Positions 1 through 9,042 of a stretch of DNA of 64,000 bases are shown piece after piece. Positions within the stretch are counted from its first letter, which is position 1. Each line of letters starts with the position of its first letter. The notes under the pieces are model-generated. The model was not told where the DNA came from and searched no databases. It was given only the letters and a program-made list of their open reading frames with translations. The DNA comes from DSWT01 sp035420085 (GTDB taxonomy: Bacteria > Chloroflexota > Anaerolineae > B4-G1 > SLSP01): NCBI GenBank assembly GCA_035420085.1, contig DAOLUH010000022.1, forward strand, positions 22,917 through 86,916. Reading direction: 5' to 3'. A program made the position numbers and the translations under genes.

Positions 1-1885
1 CTTGTGAACGCAATACGACCGGCGCGCTGGCGGCGCCCTCAAAGATCAACGGGCCAGTCGCCAGCAGAAAGTTGTCGTCGCCAAAGTTGAGCGTTGTCCT
101 CGGCGCGAGTCGCAAGCCATACCCCTCTGGCAGCAGCAAGTCGCCGACCACATCCCATTCGCCGGGCGGGATGGTCAACATTTGTGCGTCGGCGGTCTCG
201 CGCAGATACGAGTGCTGCGCTACAGCTTCCGCCAGCGTCGGCAGTGTGGGACGCGCCGTGGCCGTCAGCGGCGCAGGATAGGCCAACAGGATCGGCTGCG
301 TGAGGGTTTGCGTCAATCCCCACACGCGAGTTGTCAGGGTTGCCGCAGCGCTGGTGATGACGCCAGAGATCGAGAAGGTCACATACGGCAGAGTGGATGC
401 ATCCTCAGGCAGCGCCGCCAGAACCGGCGGCGCGACAGACGCCAGGCCGGTGATCGTTTGCGCCGCGCCGAGAGACAGCCGCCGATCACCGACGTTAATC
501 CCCACTAGCTCAACCGGCAAATCCATCAAATTGCCGACCACAAGCGCATCTCCCCGCGCTTCAGGGACATAAGCATAGACCATCTGCAGAGGTGTTAACC
601 GCTGGCGGTTCAAATCTTGACGACCTCGCAGCCAATCCCACGGCGGCGTCAACACATCCGCGCCGAATTCCGGCGTTAAAGCCGCCGCATAAAGCGCAAA
701 CTGCTCGCCCAACTCGGCTTCCAACGCTTCCACATATCCCGGCTGGCTCATCCGCCACAGCTCCCGCGCGTAAGCCGACTGCAAGTACGGGTCATCGTAA
801 AATGCCGACGCGGGCAAACCCACCTGGGCGAAGTCCAGTTCGGGCGAGAACGGATCAGAATCGAAGGAAATTGGCTCCAGTCGCCCGGTCACGGGGCTGT
901 AGTAATAGCGCAGATTGTGCCAAATCAAGCCGTGCGGCGCGCTCCATAAATCCGACAGCGCCAGGAATTTCGCCATCGTCTCCATATCGAAGACCTCCGG
1001 CGCGGTCAAATTGCCATCCCATAACCCGCGCAGCAGGCCCACAGCGGCAGTGCGCTGCGCCTGCAACGCTGGAGACGCGCGCACCCGCCCCGCGTTGAAT
1101 TCGTCCACAATGTAAAAACGCTCGATGCCCGGCGGAATCACTTGATCGTCGTAGAAAGCGCGCGCCCGCCAGACCAGGTCTTCGGCATAGCGCACAATCA
1201 CCCCTTCACGACGTTGCTGCGATTCCAGCAATTCTTTGGCAAACCCTTCTTCCACTGCGTAAATGCCCTTGTCTTCGCCGTTAAGCACCACGCGAATGAA
1301 CTGATAGCCTACACTCAAGACACCCTCGCGGCGCATCGCGCGGTGAAATAGCCACTCATTCAGATATGTGCGCATTGAGGGATCATGAATTGAGAAAACC
1401 TGCATCCCTTCAAGATAGCCCTCGCCGCGCAACTCTATGCGGAACGACCACTTGTCACTGACCAGGTGATCGGCCCAGTCACCCTTGAGGCGCACCCTGG
1501 CGGAGAGCGGCGCGCCGCGCCAATGCAGTGTCGCCGGCACAAAGTCGGCATCATCCGCCAACAAAATCCACAACGCCAACGCCTCCTGGCGTTTAGCTTC
1601 AAGCTGCGCGAAATCAGCGGGGGCGATATCTATATAAAGCGTCTCCAACGTATCGCCCAGTTCAGGCACAGTTGGCGTGGGTGTTGGAGGTGGTGCGGAC
1701 GTAGGCGCGAGCGGCGCCGGCGACTGAAGCGGGATGGCGGCCTGGGGCGTCGAAGAGGGAGAGGTCAACAGCGGCATGGCGACCAGCGCCGTCGCCAACC
1801 CGGCGGCAAACGCGAGCAGCAACAGCGTCAGCAGCACGGGCGGGCGCAAGCGGGGGTAAACTTTGCCGCGCTCATCCACTTTCAT
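1..1885 (-). CDS. CotH-family (spore coat protein H kinase-like) secreted protein, C-terminus cut by window edge
   Basis: The frame stays open to the left edge, so the C-terminus is missing; about 628 residues are visible. The start ATG overlaps the VTC stop codon (ATGA), so the two are translationally coupled. There is an N-terminal membrane anchor or signal segment (LLTLLLLAFAAGLATALVA), then a Pro/Thr-rich linker and a CotH-type core. The core is recognisable from the family signature around WHNLRYYYSPVTGRL followed by FDSD, where CotH proteins carry HNxYLY...WDxD. CotH proteins are atypical protein kinases in Firmicutes; in other phyla their role is unclear. After the core the visible part contains beta-rich sequence resembling a beta-helix. 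The operon DUF4956 / CotH-like / VTC / CotH is a recurring bacterial grouping. The family assignment is fairly firm and the substrate is unknown. Confidence 0.8.
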   Translation of the reverse strand, partial: MKVDERGKVYPRLRPPVLLTLLLLAFAAGLATALVAMPLLTSPSSTPQAAIPLQSPAPLAPTSAPPPTPTPTVPELGDTLETLYIDIAPADFAQLEAKRQEALALWILLADDADFVPATLHWRGAPLSARVRLKGDWADHLVSDKWSFRIELRGEGYLEGMQVFSIHDPSMRTYLNEWLFHRAMRREGVLSVGYQFIRVVLNGEDKGIYAVEEGFAKELLESQQRREGVIVRYAEDLVWRARAFYDDQVIPPGIERFYIVDEFNAGRVRASPALQAQRTAAVGLLRGLWDGNLTAPEVFDMETMAKFLALSDLWSAPHGLIWHNLRYYYSPVTGRLEPISFDSDPFSPELDFAQVGLPASAFYDDPYLQSAYARELWRMSQPGYVEALEAELGEQFALYAAALTPEFGADVLTPPWDWLRGRQDLNRQRLTPLQMVYAYVPEARGDALVVGNLMDLPVELVGINVGDRRLSLGAAQTITGLASVAPPVLAALPEDASTLPYVTFSISGVITSAAATLTTRVWGLTQTLTQPILLAYPAPLTATARPTLPTLAEAVAQHSYLRETADAQMLTIPPGEWDVVGDLLLPEGYGLRLAPRTTLNFGDDNFLLATGPLIFEGAASAPVVLRSQ

Positions 1886-2694
1886 AGCAGCATCCCCTGC
1901 ACATACTTCGAGAAACGATCTACCGGCGCAGGGAAGTGCGCCAGCGCGTCGGACAACCGCCGGTAATCCACGTCCGTGGGAAACGCTTTCAACTCCACCA
2001 CTAGCGGGGCTTGTGCATACGCCGGGCGCATTAGATTTGGGCAAGCTGCCGCGCGTTGATCGTAAGTGCACAGCGCAGTGTCAACCGTCAGGCGCAGCGC
2101 GTCATCCGGCGTGGCGTAATAGGCGCGCCAATAATGATTGATGAGCGTTGGGATGGCGAATACATCCAGCCATTGCCGCGCTTCCGGCAGCACGGCAGCC
2201 CGCACATCACACACCAACGTATGCCACGTCGTCTCCGCGAGATCAAAAACCGCGGCGGCGGGACTCATCGCCTTCCACCCCACCATGCCCTGCTTGTGTT
2301 TCCGTTCGAGGTTAGCCGCCGTGATCCGCGCGGTATCTGTCCCATACCACCGCAGCCGCAGCTTGTCCCGCTCGCCGACGCCGCTGAGATTGGCGTTGAG
2401 ACCCGCATAGCGCGCCGTGTCGAAGTAGACGTTGTTCACCTGGCGCGGCGGATAGGTTACGCGCCACTGCGCCGGATGAAGTCGCACCCAACTCTCCACA
2501 TCCGCCAGCCAGCGCGCGGGTAGTGGAATTTTGATTTCGTAGCGGGGCGAGGTGTAAGCCAGTTGTGAGCCAGGGGTTGAGGATTGTTGGTAACTGGGCA
2601 AGTGACTCATTCGCTGACTCGCAGATTCGCTGATTCGCTCACTCGCTGATTCGCTCATTCGCTGACTCGCTGATTCGCTCATTCGCTCCCCCAC
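1882..2694 (-). CDS. VTC-domain (polyphosphate-polymerase-like) protein
   Basis: This 270-residue protein belongs to the VTC family, the tunnel-fold domain of yeast polyphosphate polymerase and its bacterial homologues. Family features seen are RYEIKIPL near residue 50, the NVYFDT strand, KLRLRWYG, a lysine/arginine pair in LERKHKQG, VVELKAF, and the terminal RFSKYVQG. Basic residues of this kind line the triphosphate tunnel. The first 30 residues are not family-like. They translate a tandem DNA repeat (SESASQRMSESASER), so the GTG start at 2694 may be spurious and translation may begin at the ATG at 2610. The GTG start lies inside the end of the upstream CotH-like gene. It probably acts with the DUF4956 membrane protein and the CotH proteins; a polyphosphate role is inference. 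Confidence 0.85.
   Translation of the reverse strand: MGERMSESASQRMSESASERISESASQRMSHLPSYQQSSTPGSQLAYTSPRYEIKIPLPARWLADVESWVRLHPAQWRVTYPPRQVNNVYFDTARYAGLNANLSGVGERDKLRLRWYGTDTARITAANLERKHKQGMVGWKAMSPAAAVFDLAETTWHTLVCDVRAAVLPEARQWLDVFAIPTLINHYWRAYYATPDDALRLTVDTALCTYDQRAAACPNLMRPAYAQAPLVVELKAFPTDVDYRRLSDALAHFPAPVDRFSKYVQGMLL
2604..2688. repeat. Tandem repeat cassette, unit like TCGCTGATTCGCTCAT
   Basis: About 85 bp of imperfect 7-8 bp units (attcgctg, attcgctc, actcgctg) sit at the junction of the CotH-like and VTC genes. The same units recur at 30433-30459 and 54947-54976, with a trace at 63951-63963. Here the cassette is read through as the N-terminus of the VTC protein. Confidence 0.9.
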
Positions 2695-4226
2695 TCCACC
2701 GGAACGACGATGCGCGTATCGAGGCCCCAGATGCGGGTGACGAGGGTCACCGCTTCCGGCGTCCCCGGCGCGACAGCGCGCAATGCAGTCAACGGCACGC
2801 GCACAACGACGGGCTGCGCCAATTCGGTCGTCTGCGCCGGCAAGGCAATACCCTCAGCAGCGCCGCGTAGATAAGCGCGCTCCGCCTCCGTCACCCACGC
2901 GGCGTCGAGCGGCAATTCGGCGCGATCTCCGATCGCCAGTCCGAGCACTTCTACGGGAAAAGGCATAACGTTGGTGAGCGTAAGCTGCCACCCGTCCTCG
3001 ACTTCCACAAGGGCGGCGCTAATCGTCCGCGACGGCGCGACCAACGCCCGCATCCGCGCCTGATGTTCGAGCAGTTCATCCAGACGCGCGCCGGCAATTG
3101 CTTCGTCCTCGCGCCATGCTTCGCTATCGCGCACCGCCGCTAAAAACTCCGGCTGGCTATACGCCGCCAGCGCCTGGACATACGCGCTTTGTAGCGCCGG
3201 GTGATTGGTGAACGCGGAGGGCAGCGGCAGCGCAGCGCCAGGCAATGGGGCGGTTCCAAGCGGCGTGAAGCGCCGCGTCGTCGGATTGTAGAGCAAATAC
3301 AGCGACCGCCAATCCAGCGCGAAGTCGCCGCGCCAAAGCATCGTCAGCGCCATAAAGTCGGCCAGAGGTTGCGGCTCGAAGGCGACGGATGGCGCATACG
3401 TCCCCTGCTCCACTCCGCGCAGGATGCGCGTTACGTCCGCGCGCAGCGCCGCGAGCGCCGGATCGCGTGCATTGCCAGTCGCGTTGGCAACGACGATCCG
3501 GGCATAAGCAAAGCTGTCATACGACACGACCGGTTGAGTCTCAAGATACGCGCGCCGGTCGAAATAAACCAGGGCGTGGTCGGGGAACGCCGCCAGCGCG
3601 CTGAGGGGCGTTTCTTCCATCACATACAGGCCCCAGTTCGCGCCATTGACCGTGAGCCGCACAACCTGGGAGGCCGTTGTCGGGAGGCCGCGCGCGCGCA
3701 GCGCCGCCCGGTAAGACTGGCTGAGCAACGTGCGCTGCCACGGCAAGGCGTCGTTCACGGGCCACAACGTCGCCTGGCGCATGTCATACAGCGTCTTCCC
3801 ATCGCGGAGAGTCACGACGAAAGGCCAACGGTCGCCCGTCAGCGCCGCCGCCTCGATCTCCGGCAGCGACAGATCGGTATCCACGGTTTTGTTGTCGAGG
3901 GTCAACGTTGCGGGGACAACCTCGCCATCTTCCGCCAGGTACGCGCCAAATTCCAACGCGCGCGCCCGGAGAGCCGTCAACTGCTGGAAGTTGGCAAGTT
4001 TGAGGTCAAGGTACAACGCAGGGAAATCGGCGCGCGCTGTCCACGCTGCAAGCGTACCGCGCGGGTCGCGCCAGAAGGCCGCCGCCGATGTTCCAAGTCG
4101 CCGAAGCCATCCACCGTTTCCCGCCAGCCAGCCCACCCCCAAAACCAGGAGCAACGCCAGCGTCCACAGCCAACGTTCGGCGTGCAAAGCGGCGCGCCCC
4201 TGCTGCCGCAACTTTGTGATGCGCAC
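2679..4226 (-). CDS. Divergent CotH-like membrane-anchored protein, probable pseudokinase
   Basis: The 515-residue product starts at a GTG directly abutting the TGA of the DUF4956 gene. It has one N-terminal membrane segment (LWTLALLLVLGVGWLAG) and a long extracytoplasmic part. Similarity to CotH is seen in the strand VVRLTVNGANWGLYVMEE, matching the GxYxLVE region of CotH proteins, and in SLYLLYNPTTRRFTPLG, where CotH proteins have HNYYLYxDPxTGKWxxIPWDxD. The WDxD metal-binding aspartates are replaced by GTAPLPG, so kinase activity is unlikely. The C-terminal 150 residues look like a beta-sandwich. It sits two genes from a canonical CotH paralogue (1-1885), which suggests a partner or scaffold role. 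The CotH relationship is inferred from motifs and context. Confidence 0.6.
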   Translation of the reverse strand: MRITKLRQQGRAALHAERWLWTLALLLVLGVGWLAGNGGWLRRLGTSAAAFWRDPRGTLAAWTARADFPALYLDLKLANFQQLTALRARALEFGAYLAEDGEVVPATLTLDNKTVDTDLSLPEIEAAALTGDRWPFVVTLRDGKTLYDMRQATLWPVNDALPWQRTLLSQSYRAALRARGLPTTASQVVRLTVNGANWGLYVMEETPLSALAAFPDHALVYFDRRAYLETQPVVSYDSFAYARIVVANATGNARDPALAALRADVTRILRGVEQGTYAPSVAFEPQPLADFMALTMLWRGDFALDWRSLYLLYNPTTRRFTPLGTAPLPGAALPLPSAFTNHPALQSAYVQALAAYSQPEFLAAVRDSEAWREDEAIAGARLDELLEHQARMRALVAPSRTISAALVEVEDGWQLTLTNVMPFPVEVLGLAIGDRAELPLDAAWVTEAERAYLRGAAEGIALPAQTTELAQPVVVRVPLTALRAVAPGTPEAVTLVTRIWGLDTRIVVPVEWGSE

Positions 4227-4892
4227 TCAGCCTCCCAATACTTGTTCCGGCTGCAAGAAGCTGATTTCGGTGACAGGGAACCGCGCCTTGAGCGCATCCA
4301 CGAGACCGTTGAGCGTGTGGGGATCGCCACAATCAATGAAGTATGTCAACTGCAAAGCGCCATCGCGGCTATCCAGGCGGCGAAAATCCACCGCCTCCAC
4401 GTGTTCCAGCAAACAGGCGTTGACCTGCTCGAACAACGATGGGCCGGTCTCTTCAACAAAGACATTCAGGTAGAGGTTACTGTCACGGCGGCGACGGTTC
4501 AGCAACAGCCGAATGGACATATACCCCAACAGCAACGCCACGCCGATAAACGTCGGCCAACGCTGCTCGGCGCCCATTCCCAGGCCAATCGCCAGGGCGA
4601 TGAACAAGAACAGCAGCTCTTCCTGCTCCTTGACGGCGGTGCGAAAGCGCACGATGGACAGCGCGCCGACCATCCCCAACGACAGCGCCAACGATGACTT
4701 GATAATCGTGATCACCAGCGTTGTCGTGAGCGTCAACACAGGCAGCAGATAGGCGAATTTGCGCCGGTTGGCAAGCGATTGCCCATAGTGTTCATAGTAC
4801 CAGGCGACGCACAGACTCAAAACCAGTCCTAAAACCATGTTGAGCGCCACCGATGCAACCGACAGTACAGGGGGTGCAATCCAATCTCCCAT
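4227..4892 (-). CDS. DUF4956 family membrane protein
   Basis: 221 residues. The N-terminal half has four hydrophobic segments (residues about 8-30, 45-68, 93-110, 112-130) with the family signature SLGMVGALSIVRFRTAVKE. This is followed by a cytoplasmic alpha/beta domain of about 85 residues that looks ACT-like. DUF4956 genes recur beside VTC and CotH genes. The gene opens a four-gene operon with one-base or overlapping junctions. Molecular function is unknown; anchoring or feeding the VTC enzyme at the membrane is plausible inference. Confidence 0.85.
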   Translation of the reverse strand: MGDWIAPPVLSVASVALNMVLGLVLSLCVAWYYEHYGQSLANRRKFAYLLPVLTLTTTLVITIIKSSLALSLGMVGALSIVRFRTAVKEQEELLFLFIALAIGLGMGAEQRWPTFIGVALLLGYMSIRLLLNRRRRDSNLYLNVFVEETGPSLFEQVNACLLEHVEAVDFRRLDSRDGALQLTYFIDCGDPHTLNGLVDALKARFPVTEISFLQPEQVLGG

Positions 4893-4936
4893 AAATCTCC
4901 TAATCGTCCTGAGTCAAATAGTCTGACAGTCTCAAC

Positions 4937-5458
4937 TTAGAAGCGCAATTGTAATCCAGCCTGCTCCAATTGCAACAGCGCCGCTTTGCGATCTACGCCC
5001 CCCGCGTAACCGGTGAGCGTACCGTTCCGCCCCACCACCCGGTGACAAGGGACGATAATCGCTACCGGGTTCGCGCCGTTCGCCTGCCCCACTGCCTGGA
5101 ACGCGCGCGGGTGTTCGACTTCCATCGCAATCTCGCCGTAGGTCAGGGTGGCGCCATAGGGGATGGTCAGCAGTTCTGCCCACACGGCGCGCTGGAAGGG
5201 CGTACCGCGCAGGTCGAGGGGCACGGCGAATTCGCGTAAGCGGCGGTCAAAGTAATCCGCCAGTTGCGCGACGGCGGCTTCCAACAGCGGGTTGCTCCCT
5301 GGCTCCGGCGCGGCAATGCCGTAACGCGCCATACGGCGCACTTCCGCCGCGCTCGGCTGCTCGCCAAACCCCAAACCGCAGACGCCGGCTGCGGTGGCGC
5401 ATATCCACAGCGGGCCGAGTGGACTCGACGTTAGCACATAGTCACAATGTTCCATCAT
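4937..5458 (-). CDS. ogt: Methylated-DNA-protein-cysteine methyltransferase (Ogt type)
   Basis: 173 residues. It repairs O6-alkylguanine by suicidal transfer to its own cysteine. The active-site motif IVPCHRV is present with the cysteine at about residue 138, preceded by the helix-turn-helix region FQRAVWAELLTIPYGATLTYGEIA and followed by GYAGGVDRK. The length and layout are those of Ogt/AGT proteins lacking the Ada regulatory domain. It lies 44 bp upstream of the DUF4956 operon on the same strand and may be cotranscribed. Confidence 0.95.
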   Translation of the reverse strand: MMEHCDYVLTSSPLGPLWICATAAGVCGLGFGEQPSAAEVRRMARYGIAAPEPGSNPLLEAAVAQLADYFDRRLREFAVPLDLRGTPFQRAVWAELLTIPYGATLTYGEIAMEVEHPRAFQAVGQANGANPVAIIVPCHRVVGRNGTLTGYAGGVDRKAALLQLEQAGLQLRF

Positions 5459-5512
5459 TCACCTCCACGCTGATCGCCACATACACGCGGGCGTGACCGC
5501 CCGCGCTACGGG

Positions 5513-7258
5513 TCAGTGGCTCAATGACAACACCGTTAGCGTCCACGTGGTCTCCGACTGCGCCGCCGCCAGCACACGCTGCGTGGGCCACGCAGCGTAC
5601 TCCAGCGCATCAACTTGATAGCTGCCGTCGAGACGCGCGGTCAGACGGTACGGTTCGTACCCCTGCGCCAACGCCGCCGCGACAATGGCGCGCACATCAG
5701 CGGCTAACCCGGTTGCGGGGAAACCGCCGCCAAGCACATCGTCAACAGCCGACAGCAGATTGTCGGCCAACGCGGTATCCTCGCGCGCCAAAGCCTCGCG
5801 CGCCATCACCAGCAGCAGCTCCAACGCCACAGGCTCAGCCTCGCGTGGACGGCGCACAAAATCCGCCGTGATATGCATGGATGCGCCCGCCTGCGGGTCA
5901 AACAGAATCCCTTCCAGGAAATGCGCGCTGAAATCGTAGGCGCGTTGGTAAGCGCGCAATGTTTCCATCAGATGCACTTCCGTCTCCAATGCCGCCGTAG
6001 CGGCAGATGTGACCGGCTGCGCCGCCAACCACGCTTCCCAGTGCGTCTGAAATACCGACAGGCGCGCCTCGCCAATAGCCTGTAATCCGGCATCGAGCAG
6101 CGTCGCGTCGTCGGGAGTGGTTTCATTCCACGCCGCGGCCTGACAGAACGTCGTCAAGCCATCCCACCCATAGTTGTCCACGAGATAGGTCACGAAAGCG
6201 CCAGCTTCCATATAACTGACCTCGTGCTGCTGCGCATAGAAGTTATCCGCCAGCCGCGCCAGCGGGATGTAATGCTCAGAGGCGTAAATCACCGCCGCCC
6301 CCTGGACGATGGATTTGAGCGCATAATGCCCGCCGGCGACGTAGACCGCCAACCCCTCGCGTACTAAAGACGGCGCAAGAGCGCAGCCCACTGACGCATC
6401 CAGACGGTGCGTCAGCTCATGCCGCAGCACCATACCCAGGCTGACCGGGGTGTACTGGCGGTCTGTATAGGAGACGGCGACCCATGCTGACGAAGCGTAC
6501 CCGCCCTGCCCAATCACCCGGTCTAAAAGGTAAATATCGAGCAGCGAGTCCGTCGGGCCGAACAGCGCCGTAACATCCGCATAAGCATCCGCTGCTTCTA
6601 TCGTGATGGCGGGTAAATCACGCTCCGCCGCTGAATGGGTGAGATAGTGCAACCGAAAACCAGACAGTTCTGTGGACGTCCAGCGCGCTTCTGGCTCCGG
6701 TTCACGCATATCCGCGATGGGCAGTGGGGTGACGGCGACAAACAGGGTGTTGTCCGTCAGATCGGGGTCGTCAAAACCAGGCGGCAGCGCCAACGTGAAG
6801 GTGAATGGGACGGTCTCCATCGTCGAGGGAATTTGCCACGCCCAGTAAAACCGCGCCTGTAACGCGTTATTCAATCCGACATAGTCAACCAGCGTCGTCA
6901 ATGTCGTGTCGGGATTCAAGGTCCACGTGAGCGTCAGCGGGCCGGTAACGTCGTCCGGCAGACGGGGATCAATGTCAACACTGACCCAATCGCCGGCATA
7001 CAACGGCCACGGGAAAAAGTGAACGCCATCCAGCTCCAACCCTGGGCCGGAGGGCGTTGCCGTCGGCGCGGGTGTCGGCGTTGGGGATGGAGATGGCGAA
7101 GCAGGTATGGATGTCGCCGTCGGCGTAACAACCACAGACGGAGTAAGGGACGGCGTCACCGCTGCCGTCTCCACCGTCGGGGGTAGCGTGGTGGGAGGGA
7201 TCACAAGGTTGCACGCCAGACTCAACGCTGCGATAAGCACGCACCAGAAACGTTTCAT
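5513..7258 (-). CDS. Secreted lipoprotein with HExxH (peptidase MA-like) metalloprotease domain
   Basis: 581 residues. A lipoprotein signal ends at LSLAC (Cys16), and a Pro/Thr/Ser-rich linker runs to about residue 70. A beta-sandwich segment (about 75-180) precedes an alpha/beta domain carrying LRHELTH at about residues 277-283 and REGLAVYVAGGHY about 20 residues later. That arrangement is a gluzincin-type zinc site, HExxH plus a downstream Glu, as in peptidase MA family proteins. It is therefore likely a cell-surface zinc peptidase with unknown substrate. The neighbours are same-strand genes with short gaps, without functional connection I can see. Confidence 0.8.
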   Translation of the reverse strand: MKRFWCVLIAALSLACNLVIPPTTLPPTVETAAVTPSLTPSVVVTPTATSIPASPSPSPTPTPAPTATPSGPGLELDGVHFFPWPLYAGDWVSVDIDPRLPDDVTGPLTLTWTLNPDTTLTTLVDYVGLNNALQARFYWAWQIPSTMETVPFTFTLALPPGFDDPDLTDNTLFVAVTPLPIADMREPEPEARWTSTELSGFRLHYLTHSAAERDLPAITIEAADAYADVTALFGPTDSLLDIYLLDRVIGQGGYASSAWVAVSYTDRQYTPVSLGMVLRHELTHRLDASVGCALAPSLVREGLAVYVAGGHYALKSIVQGAAVIYASEHYIPLARLADNFYAQQHEVSYMEAGAFVTYLVDNYGWDGLTTFCQAAAWNETTPDDATLLDAGLQAIGEARLSVFQTHWEAWLAAQPVTSAATAALETEVHLMETLRAYQRAYDFSAHFLEGILFDPQAGASMHITADFVRRPREAEPVALELLLVMAREALAREDTALADNLLSAVDDVLGGGFPATGLAADVRAIVAAALAQGYEPYRLTARLDGSYQVDALEYAAWPTQRVLAAAQSETTWTLTVLSLSH

Positions 7259-7304
7259 GCCCCGATTGTAACAGGATTCACCCGCGACACAATCACCCTA
7301 TAGT

Positions 7305-8096
7305 TCACCTGCCTACACCGCGCTGCCGCGCCGCCTCAAAGAGCACAATGGCCGACGCCAGCGCGGCATTGAGCGAATCCACGCCGCGCGCCATTGGGAT
7401 GACGACGCGCCGATCAGCAGCAAGCGCGCGACCTTCTGGGCCAGCGCCTTCCGCCTCCCCGCCGACGATGAGCGCGACGCGACCGCGCCAGTCCACAGCA
7501 TCGTAGGGCGTCCCCTGCCCCGCTTCCGCCAGCCAGACAGCGGCCTCGGCGACGAGGGCGCGTATCTCATCCCAAGCGGCGCGACGCAACGGCAGATGAA
7601 AGTGCGCCCCCATACCGGCGCGCACTACCTTCGGACTCGTGTAATCCACGGCGCCAGGCGGCAGGAGGACTTGCGAGACGCCCGCTGCCCACGCCGCGCG
7701 CAGCATTGTGCCCAGATTGCCGGGGTCGCGGACGTTGTCGGGGATTAAAATCAACGGGGCGTCTTCACTACAGCGTAGATCGGGGATTGGCATAACCAGG
7801 AGAATCCCTTGAGGCGTCTCAGTATCAGAGAGCGCCTGCATCACCTCAGGGGCCACTTCCCAGGCTGATATGGACCGCGTTGTACAGGCATCAACCAGCG
7901 ATTGCCCCAATGCGCCGGCGGCGAACGTTGCGGTGTAAAAGGCTTCGTGGATGGGCAGTCCCGCGCCGAGCGCTTCCTGCGCCAAACGCAAGCCCTCGAC
8001 CACCAGCAGGCCCTCATGATAGCGGCGGCGAGTGCTACGCTCAAGCGCCTGCACTCGCCGCACACGTTCGTTGTTCAGACTGACGATCCTACCCAC
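7305..8096 (-). CDS. TrmH/SpoU-family RNA 2'-O-methyltransferase
   Basis: 263 residues with a GTG start. The N-terminal substrate-binding domain (residues about 1-100; NERVRRVQALERSTRRRYHEG) has the shape seen in RlmB and 23S rRNA methyltransferases. The SPOUT catalytic domain shows NVRDPGNLGTMLRAA (motif 1), LIVGGEAEGAGPE (motif 2) and IPMARGVDSLNAALASAI (motif 3), which form the knotted SAM site. It should 2'-O-methylate a ribose in rRNA or tRNA; the exact nucleotide cannot be told. It sits 59 bp downstream of the LysM lipoprotein gene. Confidence 0.92.
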   Translation of the reverse strand: MGRIVSLNNERVRRVQALERSTRRRYHEGLLVVEGLRLAQEALGAGLPIHEAFYTATFAAGALGQSLVDACTTRSISAWEVAPEVMQALSDTETPQGILLVMPIPDLRCSEDAPLILIPDNVRDPGNLGTMLRAAWAAGVSQVLLPPGAVDYTSPKVVRAGMGAHFHLPLRRAAWDEIRALVAEAAVWLAEAGQGTPYDAVDWRGRVALIVGGEAEGAGPEGRALAADRRVVIPMARGVDSLNAALASAIVLFEAARQRGVGR

Positions 8097-8155
8097 CGGC
8101 TGCTTCTATGTCGAGAAACACCGCGCAATCCGGGGCGAATGTTTCTCCAACTCGC

Positions 8156-8863
8156 CTACGGAATGCGGATGACCTGGCCAACGTAGATCAACGAAGGGTT
8201 AGCGATGCCGTTGTATTTGGCAAGATAATACTGGCTGTAGTTGTACTTCAACGCGATGCGGAACAGGTTCTCGCCGGGTTGGACAACGTGAGTTCGCTCG
8301 CCGCCGCTCGGCGGGGCGGGGGTCGTCGGCGGCGTGGGCGGCGTGCCGCCAGATGCGCCAGGGATCGTCAGCACTTGCCCAACGTAGATCAGCGTGGCGT
8401 TGGTGATCCCGTTGGCCTTAGCAATGGCTTCTACCGTCGTGCCGTACCGCAGCGCAATACGGAAGAGGTTCTCGCCGGCCTGCACCACGTGCTTACCCGG
8501 CACGCCGGTAATGGCAGGTTCCGTCGTCGCTGCCACCGTCGCTTCAACGGCAACCGTCGTCGCTTCAACAGCAACCGTCGTCGCTTCCGTTGTAGCCGCC
8601 GCCGGCGTCGCCGCCTCGGTCGCAGCAGGCGCTGCTTCGGTGGCTGCCGGGGCCTCGGCTGTGGGAGCGGTGGTCGCCTCCACAGTGGCGGCTACGGTTG
8701 CCATCGCGGTGGTATTGGCTTCAGCCTCTTTCATCTGGGCGGCAGCTTCATCTTCAGCCTGGATATCTTCGAGCTTAGGGGTGGCGGATTTCTTACAGCC
8801 AGCCAACGTCAACGCGAGCACCACAAGAACAGTCAAAATCACGAACATAGCTTTGCGACTCAT
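8156..8863 (-). CDS. LysM-repeat lipoprotein
   Basis: 235 residues. The ATG at 8863 is chosen because it follows an AGGAG ribosome binding site and opens a lipoprotein signal ending in TLAGC; the frame extends further upstream without family-like sequence. A low-complexity Ala/Thr/Val/Glu linker (about residues 45-125) carries imperfect 8-10 residue repeats (EATTVAVEATTVAVEAT). Two LysM modules follow, each HVVQxGENLFRIALxY...LIYVGQVxxIP, separated by a Pro/Thr spacer. LysM modules bind N-acetylglucosamine polymers, so this is a surface protein that clamps peptidoglycan. It is transcribed divergently from efp. Confidence 0.9.
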   Translation of the reverse strand: MSRKAMFVILTVLVVLALTLAGCKKSATPKLEDIQAEDEAAAQMKEAEANTTAMATVAATVEATTAPTAEAPAATEAAPAATEAATPAAATTEATTVAVEATTVAVEATVAATTEPAITGVPGKHVVQAGENLFRIALRYGTTVEAIAKANGITNATLIYVGQVLTIPGASGGTPPTPPTTPAPPSGGERTHVVQPGENLFRIALKYNYSQYYLAKYNGIANPSLIYVGQVIRIP

Positions 8864-8982
8864 ACGAACTCTCCTTTCTTCTGGATTCATAGTTATTATA
8901 CACACAAACACAATTTGCAACAAGGTTTTGCTATCTTTATGAAGAATTATACTATAAAAATCGCAATAAGGGAAAGTTTTCC

Positions 8983-9010
8983 TTGACGATAATCGCAGCA
9001 GGGTTATAAT
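8983..9010 (+). promoter_or_regulatory. Sigma70-type promoter of efp
   Basis: TTGACG and TATAAT are separated by 16 bp in an AT-rich intergenic region. The predicted start lies near 9017, giving a short leader before the GGAGG at 9031 and the ATG at 9043. It is one of the clearest promoters in the window. Confidence 0.85.
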
Positions 9011-9042
9011 GCAACGTGGATAGTCTGCATGGAGGAAACAGT

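Noticed and set aside
2604..2688. CRISPR-like array
   Set aside because: Units are only 7-8 bp with no spacers of regular size, and no cas genes are present.
3201..4697. A 498-codon plus-strand frame opposite the CotH-like and DUF4956 genes
   Set aside because: The minus-strand genes have clear domains and tight operon spacing; the plus frame is Arg/Gln rich and spans two genes.
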